A program made the translations under genes and the position numbers. Positions 18,891-27,701 of a stretch of DNA of 64,000 nt are shown one piece after another. The stretch's first letter is position 1. The number at the start of each line of letters is the position of its first letter. The notes below the pieces were generated by a model. It was not told the DNA's origin. It saw only the letters and a list, made by a program, of their open reading frames with translations, and did not search any database. This stretch comes from Desulfuromonadaceae bacterium (lineage in GTDB: Bacteria > Desulfobacterota > Desulfuromonadia > Geobacterales > Pseudopelobacteraceae): NCBI GenBank assembly GCA_028683435.1, contig JAQUIG010000001.1, positions 196,393 to 260,392 of the forward strand. The letters are read 5' to 3'.

Positions 18891-20171
18891 TCAGCGCGCT
18901 GACCAGACCGGTTGAAAATGCCCTCCCTTGCCATGAGAAACTTTTGCTTGCCCGGCCCCATCGGCGCGCATAACGTATACCCCATTGCCGCTGCTCCGCT
19001 TTGAGCCGAAAGCAATAAAACGGCCGTCTGCTGACCAGGAAGGGTTTTCGTTGCTGCCATCAAATGTGAGCTGAGTGTCGGAAGAGCCATCCGGGGCGAT
19101 GACGAAGATGTTGAACCCACCACCCGTCATTCTGGAGTATGCAATCTTGTCCCCCTTTGGCGACCAGCTGGGATTGACGTTGTAACTGCCGGAGATGGTC
19201 AGCCTTTTGACACCGCTGCCATCCGCATTCATAACAAATATCTGTGGTTTCCCCAGCCGATCCGACACAAAAGCGAGCTGTTTGCCGTCCGGCGACCAGG
19301 CAGGGTTGAGATCGAGAGCCGGATTGATCGTCAAACGGGTCGGATGACTGCCATCTTTGCCGATAGTATAAATTTCGGCATCACCATCCTTACTGAGTGC
19401 AAGCGCTATTTTACTCCCGTCCGGTGACCAGCTGCCGGTAATATTAAGCCCTTTACTACGGGAGACGGCAACCTCTGCCGTATTCGACAGGGAGCGGCGA
19501 TACAGATCAGGATTGCGCCGTTTGTATGACGTGAAGAGGATCTCTCTGCCGTCAGGAGAGAAAGCGGGGTTCAGGTTGATGGAGCCGTTTTTTGTCAGCG
19601 GCAGCGGGTTATGACCATCCCAATCCATGACAAATATTTCCTTGTTGCCAGTTTGAGTCGATACGTAGGCGATCCTGGTCGTGAAGGGACCTTTTTCGCC
19701 GGTAAGCGCGAGGAGGATTTCGTCGGCAAACGCGTGGCTGACTCGGCGCAGATCCTTTGCTGTGCCGAGATAACGCTTTGCAGTAATCAACTTGCGATTA
19801 ATGACATCAAAAAGGCGAAACTCGATTGTCAGCCGGCCGTTTTTCAGACTGTATTCGCTCCGAACCAGCATATCAAAACCGGCACTCAGCCACGGCACAA
19901 AATCGATATCCGCCGGTGGAAAACCCTTGTCAGCCGACTGCTCCGTATGAATTTCTGCGGCAACGAGACCGGACAGGTTCATATCATATGCGATGACATC
20001 AGAAGCGATTCCGGCTGATGCGGAATCGGGAGAGACATCGAGTGAACGCGGGGGGGCAACGGCCATCTTCAGCTGACGATTGCCGGGAGCGGTGACTTCA
20101 ATATAACCGGATTGGGCATACAGAGAAGCTGAAGAAGCGAGAAGAAGCAGCAACGCAAGAAATATTTTCAT
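18891..20171 (-). CDS. tolB: Tol-Pal system beta-propeller protein TolB
   Basis: 426 residues from the ATG at 20171. The track's start adds 24 residues overlapping the tolA 3' end; MKIFLALLLLLASSASLYAQ is a clean signal peptide at the shorter start. An N-terminal TolB domain (about 25-160) is followed by five or six WD40-like (PD40) blades with the recurring pattern NPAWSPDGKQLAFVSDR. TolB is periplasmic, binds Pal, and receives energy from TolQRA. It starts 16 bp after the tolA stop. Confidence 0.96.
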   Translation of the reverse strand: MKIFLALLLLLASSASLYAQSGYIEVTAPGNRQLKMAVAPPRSLDVSPDSASAGIASDVIAYDMNLSGLVAAEIHTEQSADKGFPPADIDFVPWLSAGFDMLVRSEYSLKNGRLTIEFRLFDVINRKLITAKRYLGTAKDLRRVSHAFADEILLALTGEKGPFTTRIAYVSTQTGNKEIFVMDWDGHNPLPLTKNGSINLNPAFSPDGREILFTSYKRRNPDLYRRSLSNTAEVAVSRSKGLNITGSWSPDGSKIALALSKDGDAEIYTIGKDGSHPTRLTINPALDLNPAWSPDGKQLAFVSDRLGKPQIFVMNADGSGVKRLTISGSYNVNPSWSPKGDKIAYSRMTGGGFNIFVIAPDGSSDTQLTFDGSNENPSWSADGRFIAFGSKRSSGNGVYVMRADGAGQAKVSHGKGGHFQPVWSAR

Positions 20172-20187
20172 GGTGTGTCCTGTTAAA

Positions 20188-20961
20188 TTATCGTGATGTG
20201 CCGCTGGAGATACTCCTTGGCTTGAAAACAAAGCCGTTTTCATAAACGGTGCGGCCGGGAGGTACGGTAAACTTTACGCTGGCCAGATCGATTGCCCGCC
20301 TGACCGCCAGCTCGAAAGCCGCATCACCACTGCTCCTTTCGATTTTTACCCCTGAAAGTCGGCCATCAGGCGCGATGGTCAATCGCACGACCACTTCAGG
20401 GTTTTTGGTTGAGTAGCTGCTTGTCACTTTCAACGCATCTTCTAGCCGTGATTTGATGTAATCCCCATAGCGGCTTCCCGCCTCAGCGCCGCCTGCTCCA
20501 GGCATGCCGATTTTAGAGCTGCCGCCTGTTTTCACCTTACTCCGCAATGTATCAAAAACGGCCTCTTCCCGCCTGGCCTCTGCGCTCCGCTCCAGTTTTG
20601 CCATCCGTTCGGCAAACGCGGCATCAGCCGCTCCTGATTTATGCGGCACTGGTACCAGGGGAGGTTTACTAACGGCTTTTGGAGATGTCACGGATGGGGG
20701 TAGCGCCATCGCAGGAGGGGTAAGGAGAGGTGGAGGAGGCGCCGCCTCCGATTCAGCCGGCTTTTGCGCTGGGGCACCTGACGAGGGATTAGCGGTCGGC
20801 AGATTAACTACATCAACATAATATGTCTCCTGAACTGGCGTCTGCAGCGGAAGCAGCCGCCCCGACCACGCCAGCAACAAAAAAACCGCCAGGTGAATGA
20901 CGGCCGAAGCGATGAAACTGGCACTCATGCCGGTGTCGATTCTCGGGGTGCGGGAGACCAT
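20188..20961 (-). CDS. tolA: TolA/TonB-type energy transducer
   Basis: 257 residues. One N-terminal membrane anchor (about 15-37, FIASAVIHLAVFLLLAW) is followed by a Pro/Ala-rich periplasmic stretch, a short Arg/Glu/Ala helix and a C-terminal TonB-like domain (about 165-250, GDYIKSRLEDALKV...VRLTIAPDGRL). Position between tolR and tolB identifies it as the TolA of this system, although the domain is generic TonB_C. It is shorter than E. coli TolA (421 residues), with a short helical stalk. The start shares one base with the tolR stop (TAATG). Confidence 0.9.
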   Translation of the reverse strand: MVSRTPRIDTGMSASFIASAVIHLAVFLLLAWSGRLLPLQTPVQETYYVDVVNLPTANPSSGAPAQKPAESEAAPPPPLLTPPAMALPPSVTSPKAVSKPPLVPVPHKSGAADAAFAERMAKLERSAEARREEAVFDTLRSKVKTGGSSKIGMPGAGGAEAGSRYGDYIKSRLEDALKVTSSYSTKNPEVVVRLTIAPDGRLSGVKIERSSGDAAFELAVRRAIDLASVKFTVPPGRTVYENGFVFKPRSISSGTSR

Positions 20962-21374
20962 TATTTAGCCGCCGGTTCCGTTACCATGCCGAGGCGTTCA
21001 ATGCCGGCTCCCTTGATATCGGCCATGGTGCGTACCACCTCACCGTACGGCACTCCGGCATCGGCTTTCAAAAACACCTCTTTTTTTGTCCGGGTGGCAA
21101 ACATGGTAGAGAGCCGTCCCCGCAGCTCTCCAGCCGGGACCTCCTCTTTGTCGATGAAGATCTTCCCGCTACTGTCGACAGAGACAACGACTGACTCCTC
21201 GGCCGGAGTCATAGCCCTGGTATCTGCTTTCGGAAGATTGACCTGCACCCCTTGCTGCATCATCGGTGCGGTCACCATGAAAATAACCAGCAGCACCAGC
21301 ATGACATCCACCAGCGGAGTGACGTTTATCTCTGCCATCACGGCACGATTGTTGTTCTGTCCTCCCATGGCCAT
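20961..21374 (-). CDS. tolR: TolR (ExbD/TolR family)
   Basis: 137 residues with one N-terminal helix containing the functional Asp (INVTPLVDVMLVLLVIFMV) and the conserved VNLPKADT motif after it. TolR and TolQ form the proton-driven motor in the inner membrane that energises TolA. It lies three bases downstream of tolQ and overlaps tolA by one base. Confidence 0.96.
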   Translation of the reverse strand: MAMGGQNNNRAVMAEINVTPLVDVMLVLLVIFMVTAPMMQQGVQVNLPKADTRAMTPAEESVVVSVDSSGKIFIDKEEVPAGELRGRLSTMFATRTKKEVFLKADAGVPYGEVVRTMADIKGAGIERLGMVTEPAAK

Positions 21375-21377
21375 GGT

Positions 21378-22049
21378 CTATTTCCCCGCGATATTGCGCT
21401 GTACGATATTGAGAAATTCAGTCGTGAAGCTGTCCATCTCATTTATCAGTACGCGAATTTTATGTTGGAAGTGATTGTAGGCCATGACAGCCGGGATGGC
21501 TGCCACCAGGCCGATGGCGGTGGCGATAAGTGCTTCGGCAATGCCGGGAGCGACAACAGCCAGCGAGGCGGAACCGGTCTTGCCGATCCCTTCAAAGGCA
21601 GTCATGATGCCCCAGACGGTACCGAACAGCCCGATGAAAGGGGAGGTGGAGCCGGTCGTAGCGAGGAACGTCAAATACTTTTCGAGCCGTGTTATCTCTG
21701 AGTTAGTGGCGCGGCGCAGGGCGCGGGAGACATTCTCAACTCCGCCAAGATCGGTGCTGAGAGCGCTGCCGTCGCTCTTGCTGTCGCTCTCGACAACCTT
21801 TTTCAGCTCACTGTACCCCTCATTGAATAAAACTGTCAGCGGAGAGTGGGCAAAGCGGTCAACCTGTGAGGCGATGGCGTCAAAACGCTTTGACTTCCAG
21901 AAAAAATCCATGAACCTTTCAGATTCGCCCTTTGCTCGCTGGACCTGAAAAAACTTGAACAGGATGATGCCCCACGAAACGACCGAGAATGATAGCAGCA
22001 GCAGTAGAACGAGCTTAACAACAATGCCTGCGCTGGAGATTATTTCCAC
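21378..22049 (-). CDS. tolQ: TolQ (MotA/TolQ/ExbB proton channel)
   Basis: 223 residues, usual length. There is one N-terminal helix (about 8-28) and two further helices in the C-terminal half, with the family signature GLFGTVWGIMTAFEGIG and VAPGIAEALIATAIGLVAAIPAV. It starts with GTG, preceded by GGAGG ten bases upstream. It is the first gene of the minus-strand tolQRAB-pal operon, which maintains outer membrane integrity and helps constriction at division. Confidence 0.96.
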   Translation of the reverse strand: MEIISSAGIVVKLVLLLLLSFSVVSWGIILFKFFQVQRAKGESERFMDFFWKSKRFDAIASQVDRFAHSPLTVLFNEGYSELKKVVESDSKSDGSALSTDLGGVENVSRALRRATNSEITRLEKYLTFLATTGSTSPFIGLFGTVWGIMTAFEGIGKTGSASLAVVAPGIAEALIATAIGLVAAIPAVMAYNHFQHKIRVLINEMDSFTTEFLNIVQRNIAGK

Positions 22050-22141
22050 GAGATGATACCTCCATTTTGATTATAGGCTAAAAAAGCTAGTACTTTCAAA
22101 CAGTCAAGTCAAGACAAAACGGAGGCAGCCGCTACGCCTCT

Positions 22142-23350
22142 TCAGCGTTCTGCCAGCCGCGCGGCGACGTGGTCAAGAATTGTCCCGGCCAGCTGGTCTT
22201 TGGACATCAGCCCGCAGTCATAGGAACTGCCGTCCTTGAAAATCAGCAGAGCGCGGTTCGTATCAACGTTGAAGCCGGCATCCGGCTGACTGACATCATT
22301 GGCGACGATCATATCAAGGTTTTTTTCGCTCAGTTTCTTTGCCGCATTTTCGGCCAGCGCATCGGTCTCAGCTGCAAAACCGACCAGAAACGGACTCCGT
22401 GTCAACCCGCCATTCATCCCCCCCAGACCGGCAAGAATATCGGGGTTCTTAACAAGTTCGATCGTCATGGAATCCCCCTTCTTCTTGATCTTTGTGTTGT
22501 TTCTCACCAAAGGTCGATAGTCCGCCACCGCCGCGGCCTTGATGACAACGTGGCATTTGGCCACTCGCGCCAGAACCTCCCGCTGCATCTCCACTGCGCT
22601 TGTAACGGTGACAACCGTTACCCCCTCCGGCCTGGCCAGGGATGTCGGGCCGCTGATCAGCAGCACCTGAGCGCCGCGCCTCCGCGCCGCACGCGCCAGG
22701 GCATATCCCATCTTGCCCGAGGAGTAGTTGCTGATATAACGGACCGGATCAAGCTCCTCACGGGTCGGCCCGGCGGTTATCAGTATCGTTCGACCGGCCA
22801 AATCCTTCGCTGTCACAGCCGCGACAGCTCCCTCGAAGATGGTTTCAGGCGCGGCCAGCTTTCCTTCCCCTTCCCATCCGCATGCCAGAGAGCCGCTGAC
22901 CGGGGCTTCAAACAGGTAGCCGAGGCGGCGCAGCTTACCTTCATTTTCCAGATAGATCGGGTTGCTGTACATGTTGACGTTCATGGCGGGGGCGAAGAGG
23001 ACCGGCGCTTTAGTGGCCATAATCGTCGTGGTGAGCATGTCATCAGCGATGCCGGCGGCAATTTTGCCGATAACATTGGCCGTGGCCGGGGCGACAATGA
23101 AGAGGTCGGCGCGGTCAGCCAGGCTGATATGTCCGATTTCCCCTTCCTCAATCAGATTGAACAGCTCGGTATGGACCGGGTTTGACGAAAGTGTTTGAAA
23201 CGTAAGCGGGGCAACGAACTCCCGGGCGGCACGCGTCATGATGACATGAACGTCCGCTCCGGACTTGGTCAGCAGCCGCAGCAGTTCAACCGCCTTGTAA
23301 GCGGCGATGCCGCCACAAACCCCAAGAATTATTTTTTTATTCCCAAGCAT
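22142..23350 (-). CDS. coaBC: Bifunctional phosphopantothenoylcysteine decarboxylase / phosphopantothenate-cysteine ligase
   Basis: 402 residues from the ATG at 23350 (MLGNKKIILGVCGGIAAYKAVE); the track's extra 22 residues overlap the upstream gene. The CoaC half (about 1-180) shows GGIAAYK, the PAMN loop (FAPAMNVNMY) and the catalytic Cys region ACGWEGEGKLA. The CoaB half (about 185-400) has ITAGPTREELDPVRYISN, SSGKMG and KIKKKGDSMTIELVKNPDIL. The enzyme performs two steps of coenzyme A synthesis. It follows the metallohydrolase gene by 13 bp on the same strand, so the two probably form an operon. Confidence 0.96.
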   Translation of the reverse strand: MLGNKKIILGVCGGIAAYKAVELLRLLTKSGADVHVIMTRAAREFVAPLTFQTLSSNPVHTELFNLIEEGEIGHISLADRADLFIVAPATANVIGKIAAGIADDMLTTTIMATKAPVLFAPAMNVNMYSNPIYLENEGKLRRLGYLFEAPVSGSLACGWEGEGKLAAPETIFEGAVAAVTAKDLAGRTILITAGPTREELDPVRYISNYSSGKMGYALARAARRRGAQVLLISGPTSLARPEGVTVVTVTSAVEMQREVLARVAKCHVVIKAAAVADYRPLVRNNTKIKKKGDSMTIELVKNPDILAGLGGMNGGLTRSPFLVGFAAETDALAENAAKKLSEKNLDMIVANDVSQPDAGFNVDTNRALLIFKDGSSYDCGLMSKDQLAGTILDHVAARLAER

Positions 23351-23363
23351 ATAACGGCCCGCC

Positions 23364-23987
23364 TCAAAAATAGGGATTACAACGTTTTTCGTGCCCGATG
23401 GTCGTCTGCGGGCCATGTCCGGGATATGCGATCACATCGTCCGGCAGGGTAAAGAGTTTGGTGCGGATTGATTCAAGCAGCTGCTCGTGTGATCCGCCCG
23501 GCAGGTCGGTTCGCCCGATTGAATCGGCGAAGAGCGTATCGCCGGTAATAACTATCCCCTCCTCCTCAAAATAGAGAGAGCATCCCCCCCCGGTGTGGCC
23601 AGGGGTATGGAGGACTTTCAGGCGGCATGTGCCGAAGAGAATGTCCATGCCGTCGGTCAGATAGGCATCAGCGGCCGGTGAATTTTCCCCCTGCACACCG
23701 TACTTGCGGGCGACTTCAGCCGCCCGGCCGAGCATGGGCGCATCAGCCTCGTGAATCAGAAGCCTGGCGCCAAAGGCGGCCGACGCCTGACGGTTCCCCC
23801 CGATATGGTCAAAATGACCGTGCGTATTTATTATCGTGCCTATCTTCAAGCCGTGCTGCTGAACACGGGTGACAATCAGCTCCACATCTCCACCCGGATC
23901 GACGACGATCCCTTCGCGGCTACTTTCACATCCGACAATATAACAGTTGACTGACAGCGGACCGACAGCAATGGATTCAAATATCAT
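23364..23987 (-). CDS. Metallo-beta-lactamase-fold hydrolase, glyoxalase II-like
   Basis: 207 residues, consistent with the small single-domain GloB-like family. The metal-binding motif THGHFDHIGG is present, with further ligands in HTPGHTGGG and the second-sphere Asp in ITGDTLFADSIGRTDLPGG, all typical of hydroxyacylglutathione hydrolase-like proteins lacking the C-terminal glutathione domain. The substrate is probably a thioester, but this is inferred. It sits directly upstream of coaBC on the same strand. Confidence 0.92.
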   Translation of the reverse strand: MIFESIAVGPLSVNCYIVGCESSREGIVVDPGGDVELIVTRVQQHGLKIGTIINTHGHFDHIGGNRQASAAFGARLLIHEADAPMLGRAAEVARKYGVQGENSPAADAYLTDGMDILFGTCRLKVLHTPGHTGGGCSLYFEEEGIVITGDTLFADSIGRTDLPGGSHEQLLESIRTKLFTLPDDVIAYPGHGPQTTIGHEKRCNPYF

Positions 23988-24053
23988 GGATTATCTCCAG
24001 TTTCAGCAATAGCGGCATATAAGGCAGGCGGGGAATCCGGAAAAGAGTGTTTA

Positions 24054-24081
24054 TTGACATCCGCCGTGAACATGATACACT
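24054..24081 (+). promoter_or_regulatory. Probable promoter of the ferredoxin-rubredoxin operon
   Basis: TTGACA at 24054-24059, a 16-base spacer, then TACACT at 24076-24081, 40 bases before the ferredoxin ATG. Confidence 0.42.
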
Positions 24082-24121
24082 TATGCAACCAGACCAGCAA
24101 CCAACTAACGGAGAATAAGGT

Positions 24122-24307
24122 ATGAAAACAGTTGTCGTAGAAACGGAAAACTGCATCAGTTGCGGCCTCTGCATCTCAACCTGTCCGGCTGTTTTCAGAT
24201 TTGACAGCAGCGGCAAGTCGGAATGCTTTGACCCTGCCGGTGCTCCTGAAGCTGAAATCCAGAGTGCGATTGACGGCTGTCCGGTCCAGTGTATCCGCTG
24301 GGCATAA
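24122..24307 (+). CDS. Small [4Fe-4S] ferredoxin
   Basis: 61 residues with one cluster motif, CISCGLCISTCP, and a distant Cys in DGCPVQC completing a single 4Fe-4S site, as in monocluster ferredoxins. A TAAGG-rich ribosome site lies just upstream. It is a cytoplasmic one-electron carrier. The rubredoxin gene follows 25 bp later, so the pair probably forms a small redox operon. Confidence 0.93.
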   Translation: MKTVVVETENCISCGLCISTCPAVFRFDSSGKSECFDPAGAPEAEIQSAIDGCPVQCIRWA

Positions 24308-24332
24308 ATCAGATAAAAAGGAGCTGTAAATT

Positions 24333-24491
24333 ATGGAACGTTGGATCTGCACTATCTGCCAGTATGTTTACGACCCCGCCGTTGGCGACCCGGATCGCGG
24401 GATTGCGCCTGGGACATCATTTGAGGCGCTTCCGGATGACTGGGCCTGTCCGCTCTGCGGCGCCGGCAAGGATGCCTTCGAAAAAGAGTAA
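24333..24491 (+). CDS. Rubredoxin
   Basis: 52 residues, too short for the supplied ORF track. Translation gives the classical rubredoxin with two iron-binding knuckles, CTICQYVY near the start and [11 protein letters not shown] near the end, plus [10 protein letters not shown] and LPDDWACP, which match the family almost perfectly. AAAGGAG lies nine bases before the ATG. It carries single electrons on an Fe(Cys)4 centre and often works in oxygen or superoxide detoxification in anaerobes. It is followed at once by a strong terminator. Confidence 0.96.
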   Translation: MERWICTICQYVYDPAVGDPDRGIAPGTSFEALPDDWACPLCGAGKDAFEKE

Positions 24492-24497
24492 ACAGAA

Positions 24498-24531
24498 CGT
24501 GGCGGGCTCTCATGCCCGCCACGCTTTTTTT
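24498..24531 (+). terminator. Terminator after rubredoxin
   Basis: CGTGGCGGGC / GCCCGCCACG with a TCTCAT loop and seven T residues. Confidence 0.93.
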
Positions 24532-24534
24532 GTC

Positions 24535-24729
24535 TCACTTCTTATCAGCTGCCTTTATGATATCGACCTTCGTTTCACCGGCTTCAATTATAACCCGCCA
24601 GACCAAACCGCACACCCCGCACTCTTTAACCGGCGAATGTTCAGCCGTAAAACCGTTTGAATGCATATCGAGACCAATTTCCGTCCGACTGCCGCAGTTA
24701 GGGCATTTCATTGTCTGTGTTACCTCCAT
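24535..24729 (-). CDS. Small zinc-ribbon protein
   Basis: 64 residues with two CxxC pairs, CPNCGS near residue 9 and CGVCGL near residue 37, spaced as in a zinc ribbon. No other domain is visible. It is convergent with the rubredoxin gene and 26 bp from the aminotransferase gene upstream on the same strand. A ribosome site (ACTCAGTATGGAGG) overlaps the start: GGAGGTAAC follows the annotated ATG on the minus strand, so the true start could be the internal Met of TQTMKCPNCG. Function unknown; nucleic-acid or protein binding is likely. Confidence 0.72.
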   Translation of the reverse strand: MEVTQTMKCPNCGSRTEIGLDMHSNGFTAEHSPVKECGVCGLVWRVIIEAGETKVDIIKAADKK

Positions 24730-24755
24730 ACTGAGTTTTCTGCTGGTATTATAAA

Positions 24756-25829
24756 TTATGCCAGTTCCGGCAAAATCGTTGTGATTGCGCTAAAAAGTCC
24801 GTCCAGATCGGCGCGCGTCATATCACCCATATGGGCAATACGGAAGGTTTTTCCCTTGATTTTGCCGTACCCGTCGTCAAACGCAAAGCCCGCTTCGTCA
24901 AGGCTCTTTTTCAGCGATGCCAGATCAATCCCGCGGCTGTTGCGGCTGCAGGTCAATGTCTGTGAACGGTACGCCGCTTCCGGAAAAGATTCAAAGCCGC
25001 GATCGGTCAGCCAGCTGCGCACATAACCGGCAAGATCATTGTGGCGTGCCCAGCGGTTCTCCAGCCCTTCGGCAAACATCCGCTGCAGTTGACAGTCAAG
25101 GGCATAGATCAGTGAGATGCAGGGGGTCGATGGGGTATTGTTCTTGGCATCATTGGCGGCAAACTCGGTAAAATCAAAATAATAGCCGCGCCCCTCCATG
25201 CCGGCTGCCCGCTGGAGCGCCTTTTCGCTGGCGGTAAAGACAGCCAGACCGGGCGGGAGGGCAAAAGCCTTCTGCACTCCGAAAATACAGCTGTCGATGC
25301 CGAGCTCATCGACAGGAATTTTGAGGGCGCTCATTGACGAGACCGTATCGACAATAAACATGACCTCCGGGAATTTGCGCATGACTTCAGCGATCTCCCC
25401 CAGCGGGGACATGACGCCGGTGGAGGTTTCGTTATGGATCATGGTCATGCTGTCGTATTTCCCGCTGGCAAGAGCCGTTTCAACGGCCTCGGCAGACACC
25501 GGAGTCCCCCAGTCGAAGCGGATGGCATCGGCCTGCTTGCCGCAACGCAGCGTGACATCGTGCCACTTGTCGGAAAAGGCGCCGTTGCAGAAATTGGCGC
25601 AGCGCGTACCGACCAGGTTGCGGATCGCCCCCTCCATAACTCCGAAGGCACTGGAGGTCGCCAGAAAAACCTTGTCATCGGTGAAGAGCAGTTTTTTCAA
25701 GCCGGAGGTGACCCGGCCATGCAGCTCGGCATACTCTTTCATGCGGTGGCCGATCATGGGGGCGGCCATCGCTTTCAGAACATCAGGATGAACCTCAACC
25801 GGTCCGGGAATAAACAGTTTTTTATGCAT
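24756..25829 (-). CDS. Class V PLP-dependent aminotransferase (alanine-glyoxylate / serine-pyruvate type)
   Basis: 357 residues from the ATG at 25829, which has CGGAG nine bases upstream; the track's 12-residue extension is unsupported. The opening FIPGPVEVHPDVL and the PLP lysine context GVQKAFALPPGLAVF place it in the class V group containing serine-glyoxylate and alanine-glyoxylate aminotransferases. The Asp that binds the PLP nitrogen is in FIVDTVSSMSALKI. The donor and acceptor cannot be fixed from sequence. Some Geobacter homologues are labelled as soluble hydrogenase subunit-like, a historical misnomer. Confidence 0.88.
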   Translation of the reverse strand: MHKKLFIPGPVEVHPDVLKAMAAPMIGHRMKEYAELHGRVTSGLKKLLFTDDKVFLATSSAFGVMEGAIRNLVGTRCANFCNGAFSDKWHDVTLRCGKQADAIRFDWGTPVSAEAVETALASGKYDSMTMIHNETSTGVMSPLGEIAEVMRKFPEVMFIVDTVSSMSALKIPVDELGIDSCIFGVQKAFALPPGLAVFTASEKALQRAAGMEGRGYYFDFTEFAANDAKNNTPSTPCISLIYALDCQLQRMFAEGLENRWARHNDLAGYVRSWLTDRGFESFPEAAYRSQTLTCSRNSRGIDLASLKKSLDEAGFAFDDGYGKIKGKTFRIAHMGDMTRADLDGLFSAITTILPELA

Positions 25830-26018
25830 GACACAACACTCCGGTGCAGAAATATAGTGGTTCATTAGCGTGTTATTACGCTAGCAAATGGAGGGGATAA
25901 AGTCAAGATACAGCGAGGAAGGGGGAAAAAGAGCGGCACGGCAACTGCAAAACGGTGCTTTTTAGTTGTGCGATTGATAACTGCCGTCGTATCATAAATC
26001 CAAAAGGAGTTCATTAAT

Positions 26019-26279
26019 ATGCCAAAAAAGACACCTGATCTTTTCCTCACGATAACTGCTTTCTTTTTGTACATTGTCGGGGGGGTCGGTACATTCGGAG
26101 GTATCGCCCTCGTACTTCTGATGGGGGGGCAGGATCTCTTCGGCTGGGGGGATGCCAAACCTATTGGCTATCTCCTGGTGTGCACCGGCTTGTGTCTATC
26201 CGTCATGGGAGTTCTTTTTCTGCGGCTTGTCAGGAACAGGACTAACAATCTTCTCTGCCAAAGCTTGAAACCGAAATAA
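26019..26279 (+). CDS. Small two-helix membrane protein, unknown function
   Basis: 86 residues with two hydrophobic helices (about 9-36 and 48-70), separated by a short loop GGQDLFGWGDAKP, and a basic C-terminal tail. The ribosome site AAAAGGAG lies 10 bases before the ATG, which supports translation. I recognise no family. It stands alone between the aminotransferase (divergent) and the cytochrome genes. Confidence 0.68.
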   Translation: MPKKTPDLFLTITAFFLYIVGGVGTFGGIALVLLMGGQDLFGWGDAKPIGYLLVCTGLCLSVMGVLFLRLVRNRTNNLLCQSLKPK

Positions 26280-26354
26280 AACCATGCCACTGATTTATTG
26301 GCGGCAAATCCCTCAATACTTGATTATTGAACATGATTAGGGCGCAGTTTGCAA

Positions 26355-26383
26355 TTGACGATGTCATTCTCTGCCTGTATAGT
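26355..26383 (+). promoter_or_regulatory. Sigma-70 promoter of the dodecaheme cytochrome gene
   Basis: TTGACG at 26355-26360, a 17-base spacer and TATAGT at 26378-26383, 44 bases before the ATG at 26428. Confidence 0.68.
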
Positions 26384-26427
26384 TGCGCGCTCAAATGACA
26401 TTCCACCGGTACAGAGGAGCGCTCCCC

Positions 26428-27459
26428 ATGTTTAAAAGAATTTTATTGTTAGCCATTACAGTATCACTGCTGTCAGTCATCTGCGCCGGTGCGGCTGAAA
26501 CCAAAGATGTCAGATTCAATTTCAAAAACGCTGGTTCCGTTGTGTTCAGTCACGAATTACACCTGAAAGCATACAATAATAATTGCAAAGTCTGCCACAA
26601 CGCCATCTTTAATCTGACAGACAAAAAGCGCTACACAATGGCCGAAATGGAAAAAACTAAATCCTGCGGTGCCTGCCATAGTGGGGTAAAGACGTTCAGT
26701 GTCGCCAGTGACAAGGACTGTTCGCGCTGTCACACAGGCAAACCGCAAAGCGTACCATACGCAGTAAAAGGCCTTGGTTCCGTCGTTTTCAGCCATGCAT
26801 CACACATTGCCAAGGCAGGCGGTTCTTGCAAAGCGTGTCATAACGGCAAAGTGATAACCGGCAAGGAAAAAGCGGTAACAATGGCAGAAATGGAAAAAGG
26901 GCGTACCTGCGGTGCTTGCCACAACGGCAAACGCGCATTTACTGTAACGGAAAACTGTGACCGCTGCCACAAAACCCTCAAGCCGAAAGAGATTGCCTTC
27001 AAACTGAAAGGGGTAACACCTGCCACTTTCAGCCACACATTTCACACCTCGGTTTACAGCTGCAAAGATTGCCACACAAAAACTTTTCCTTACAAAACGG
27101 TTGTCGGCAAAGCCACCATGGACGACATGGCCAAAGGCAAGTCCTGTGGCCTCTGCCACAACGGCAAGGATGCGTTTGCATCGTCCGGTGATTGCAACAA
27201 ATGCCACAAAGGCATGAAACCGGCCCAATTGACTTTCAAAAGTAAGAACGGCACGATCACCGGATATTTCAGCCATGCGTTTCATACTGAAATCTACAAA
27301 TGCAACGACTGCCACTCCAAGCTGTTTCCTTATGGCAACGGTAAGAGCGCCACCATGAAGCAGATGGAGGCCGGTGCCGCTTGCGGCGCCTGCCACGACG
27401 GTAACAGTGCCTTCTCTGTAAAGGGAGATTGCCTGAAGTGTCACGGCAAACAGTCGTAA
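26428..27459 (+). CDS. Periplasmic dodecaheme c-type cytochrome, four c7-type triheme repeats
   Basis: 343 residues from the ATG at 26428 (GAGGAG upstream); the track start at 26383 adds 15 residues lying over the promoter. A signal peptide ends near ICAGAAE. Twelve CXXCH motifs can be counted, in four repeats of about 80 residues. Each repeat opens with a V/TFSHxxH pattern supplying axial His, followed by three CXXCH sites, as in c7-type triheme domains. This is the architecture of the Geobacter dodecaheme 'nanowire' cytochromes (GSU1996-like). It probably moves electrons across the periplasm between the CbcL/ImcH-type quinol oxidases encoded next door and the outer membrane. Confidence 0.93.
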   Translation: MFKRILLLAITVSLLSVICAGAAETKDVRFNFKNAGSVVFSHELHLKAYNNNCKVCHNAIFNLTDKKRYTMAEMEKTKSCGACHSGVKTFSVASDKDCSRCHTGKPQSVPYAVKGLGSVVFSHASHIAKAGGSCKACHNGKVITGKEKAVTMAEMEKGRTCGACHNGKRAFTVTENCDRCHKTLKPKEIAFKLKGVTPATFSHTFHTSVYSCKDCHTKTFPYKTVVGKATMDDMAKGKSCGLCHNGKDAFASSGDCNKCHKGMKPAQLTFKSKNGTITGYFSHAFHTEIYKCNDCHSKLFPYGNGKSATMKQMEAGAACGACHDGNSAFSVKGDCLKCHGKQS

Positions 27460-27503
27460 CAGAGGACGCACCGCTACAAAGCAAGCGGACAGCTTAGGTT
27501 CGA

Positions 27504-27540
27504 ATGGGGTGACAAACAACGGTTTGTCACCCCATTTTTT
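27504..27540 (+). terminator. Terminator after the dodecaheme gene
   Basis: TGGGGTGACAAAC / GTTTGTCACCCCA around an AACG loop, then six T. Confidence 0.93.
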
Positions 27541-27575
27541 GCATACTTATTAAATTATTGATTTTGTACCCTCTG

Positions 27576-27607
27576 TAGTGTATAGACATTCCGTTTAGTG
27601 TATATAC
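27576..27607 (+). promoter_or_regulatory. Direct repeats upstream of the CbcL-like gene
   Basis: TAGTGTATAGAC at 27576 and TAGTGTATATAC at 27596 repeat with exactly 20-bp spacing, about two helical turns, roughly 100 bases before the start codon. This is the pattern expected for a regulator binding the same face of the DNA. The regulator is unknown. Confidence 0.4.
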
Positions 27608-27701
27608 TTTTCATACAGCCACTCTTTTGCAGCCAATCTACTCAATTCAACAATCACGATATTTTAGCATATTCACATATTACCGCATGGAGGATTCATT
27701 G

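Noticed and set aside
22169-23185. 338-codon plus-strand ORF opposite coaBC
   Set aside because: Antisense to an essential enzyme with all motifs intact; no ribosome site.
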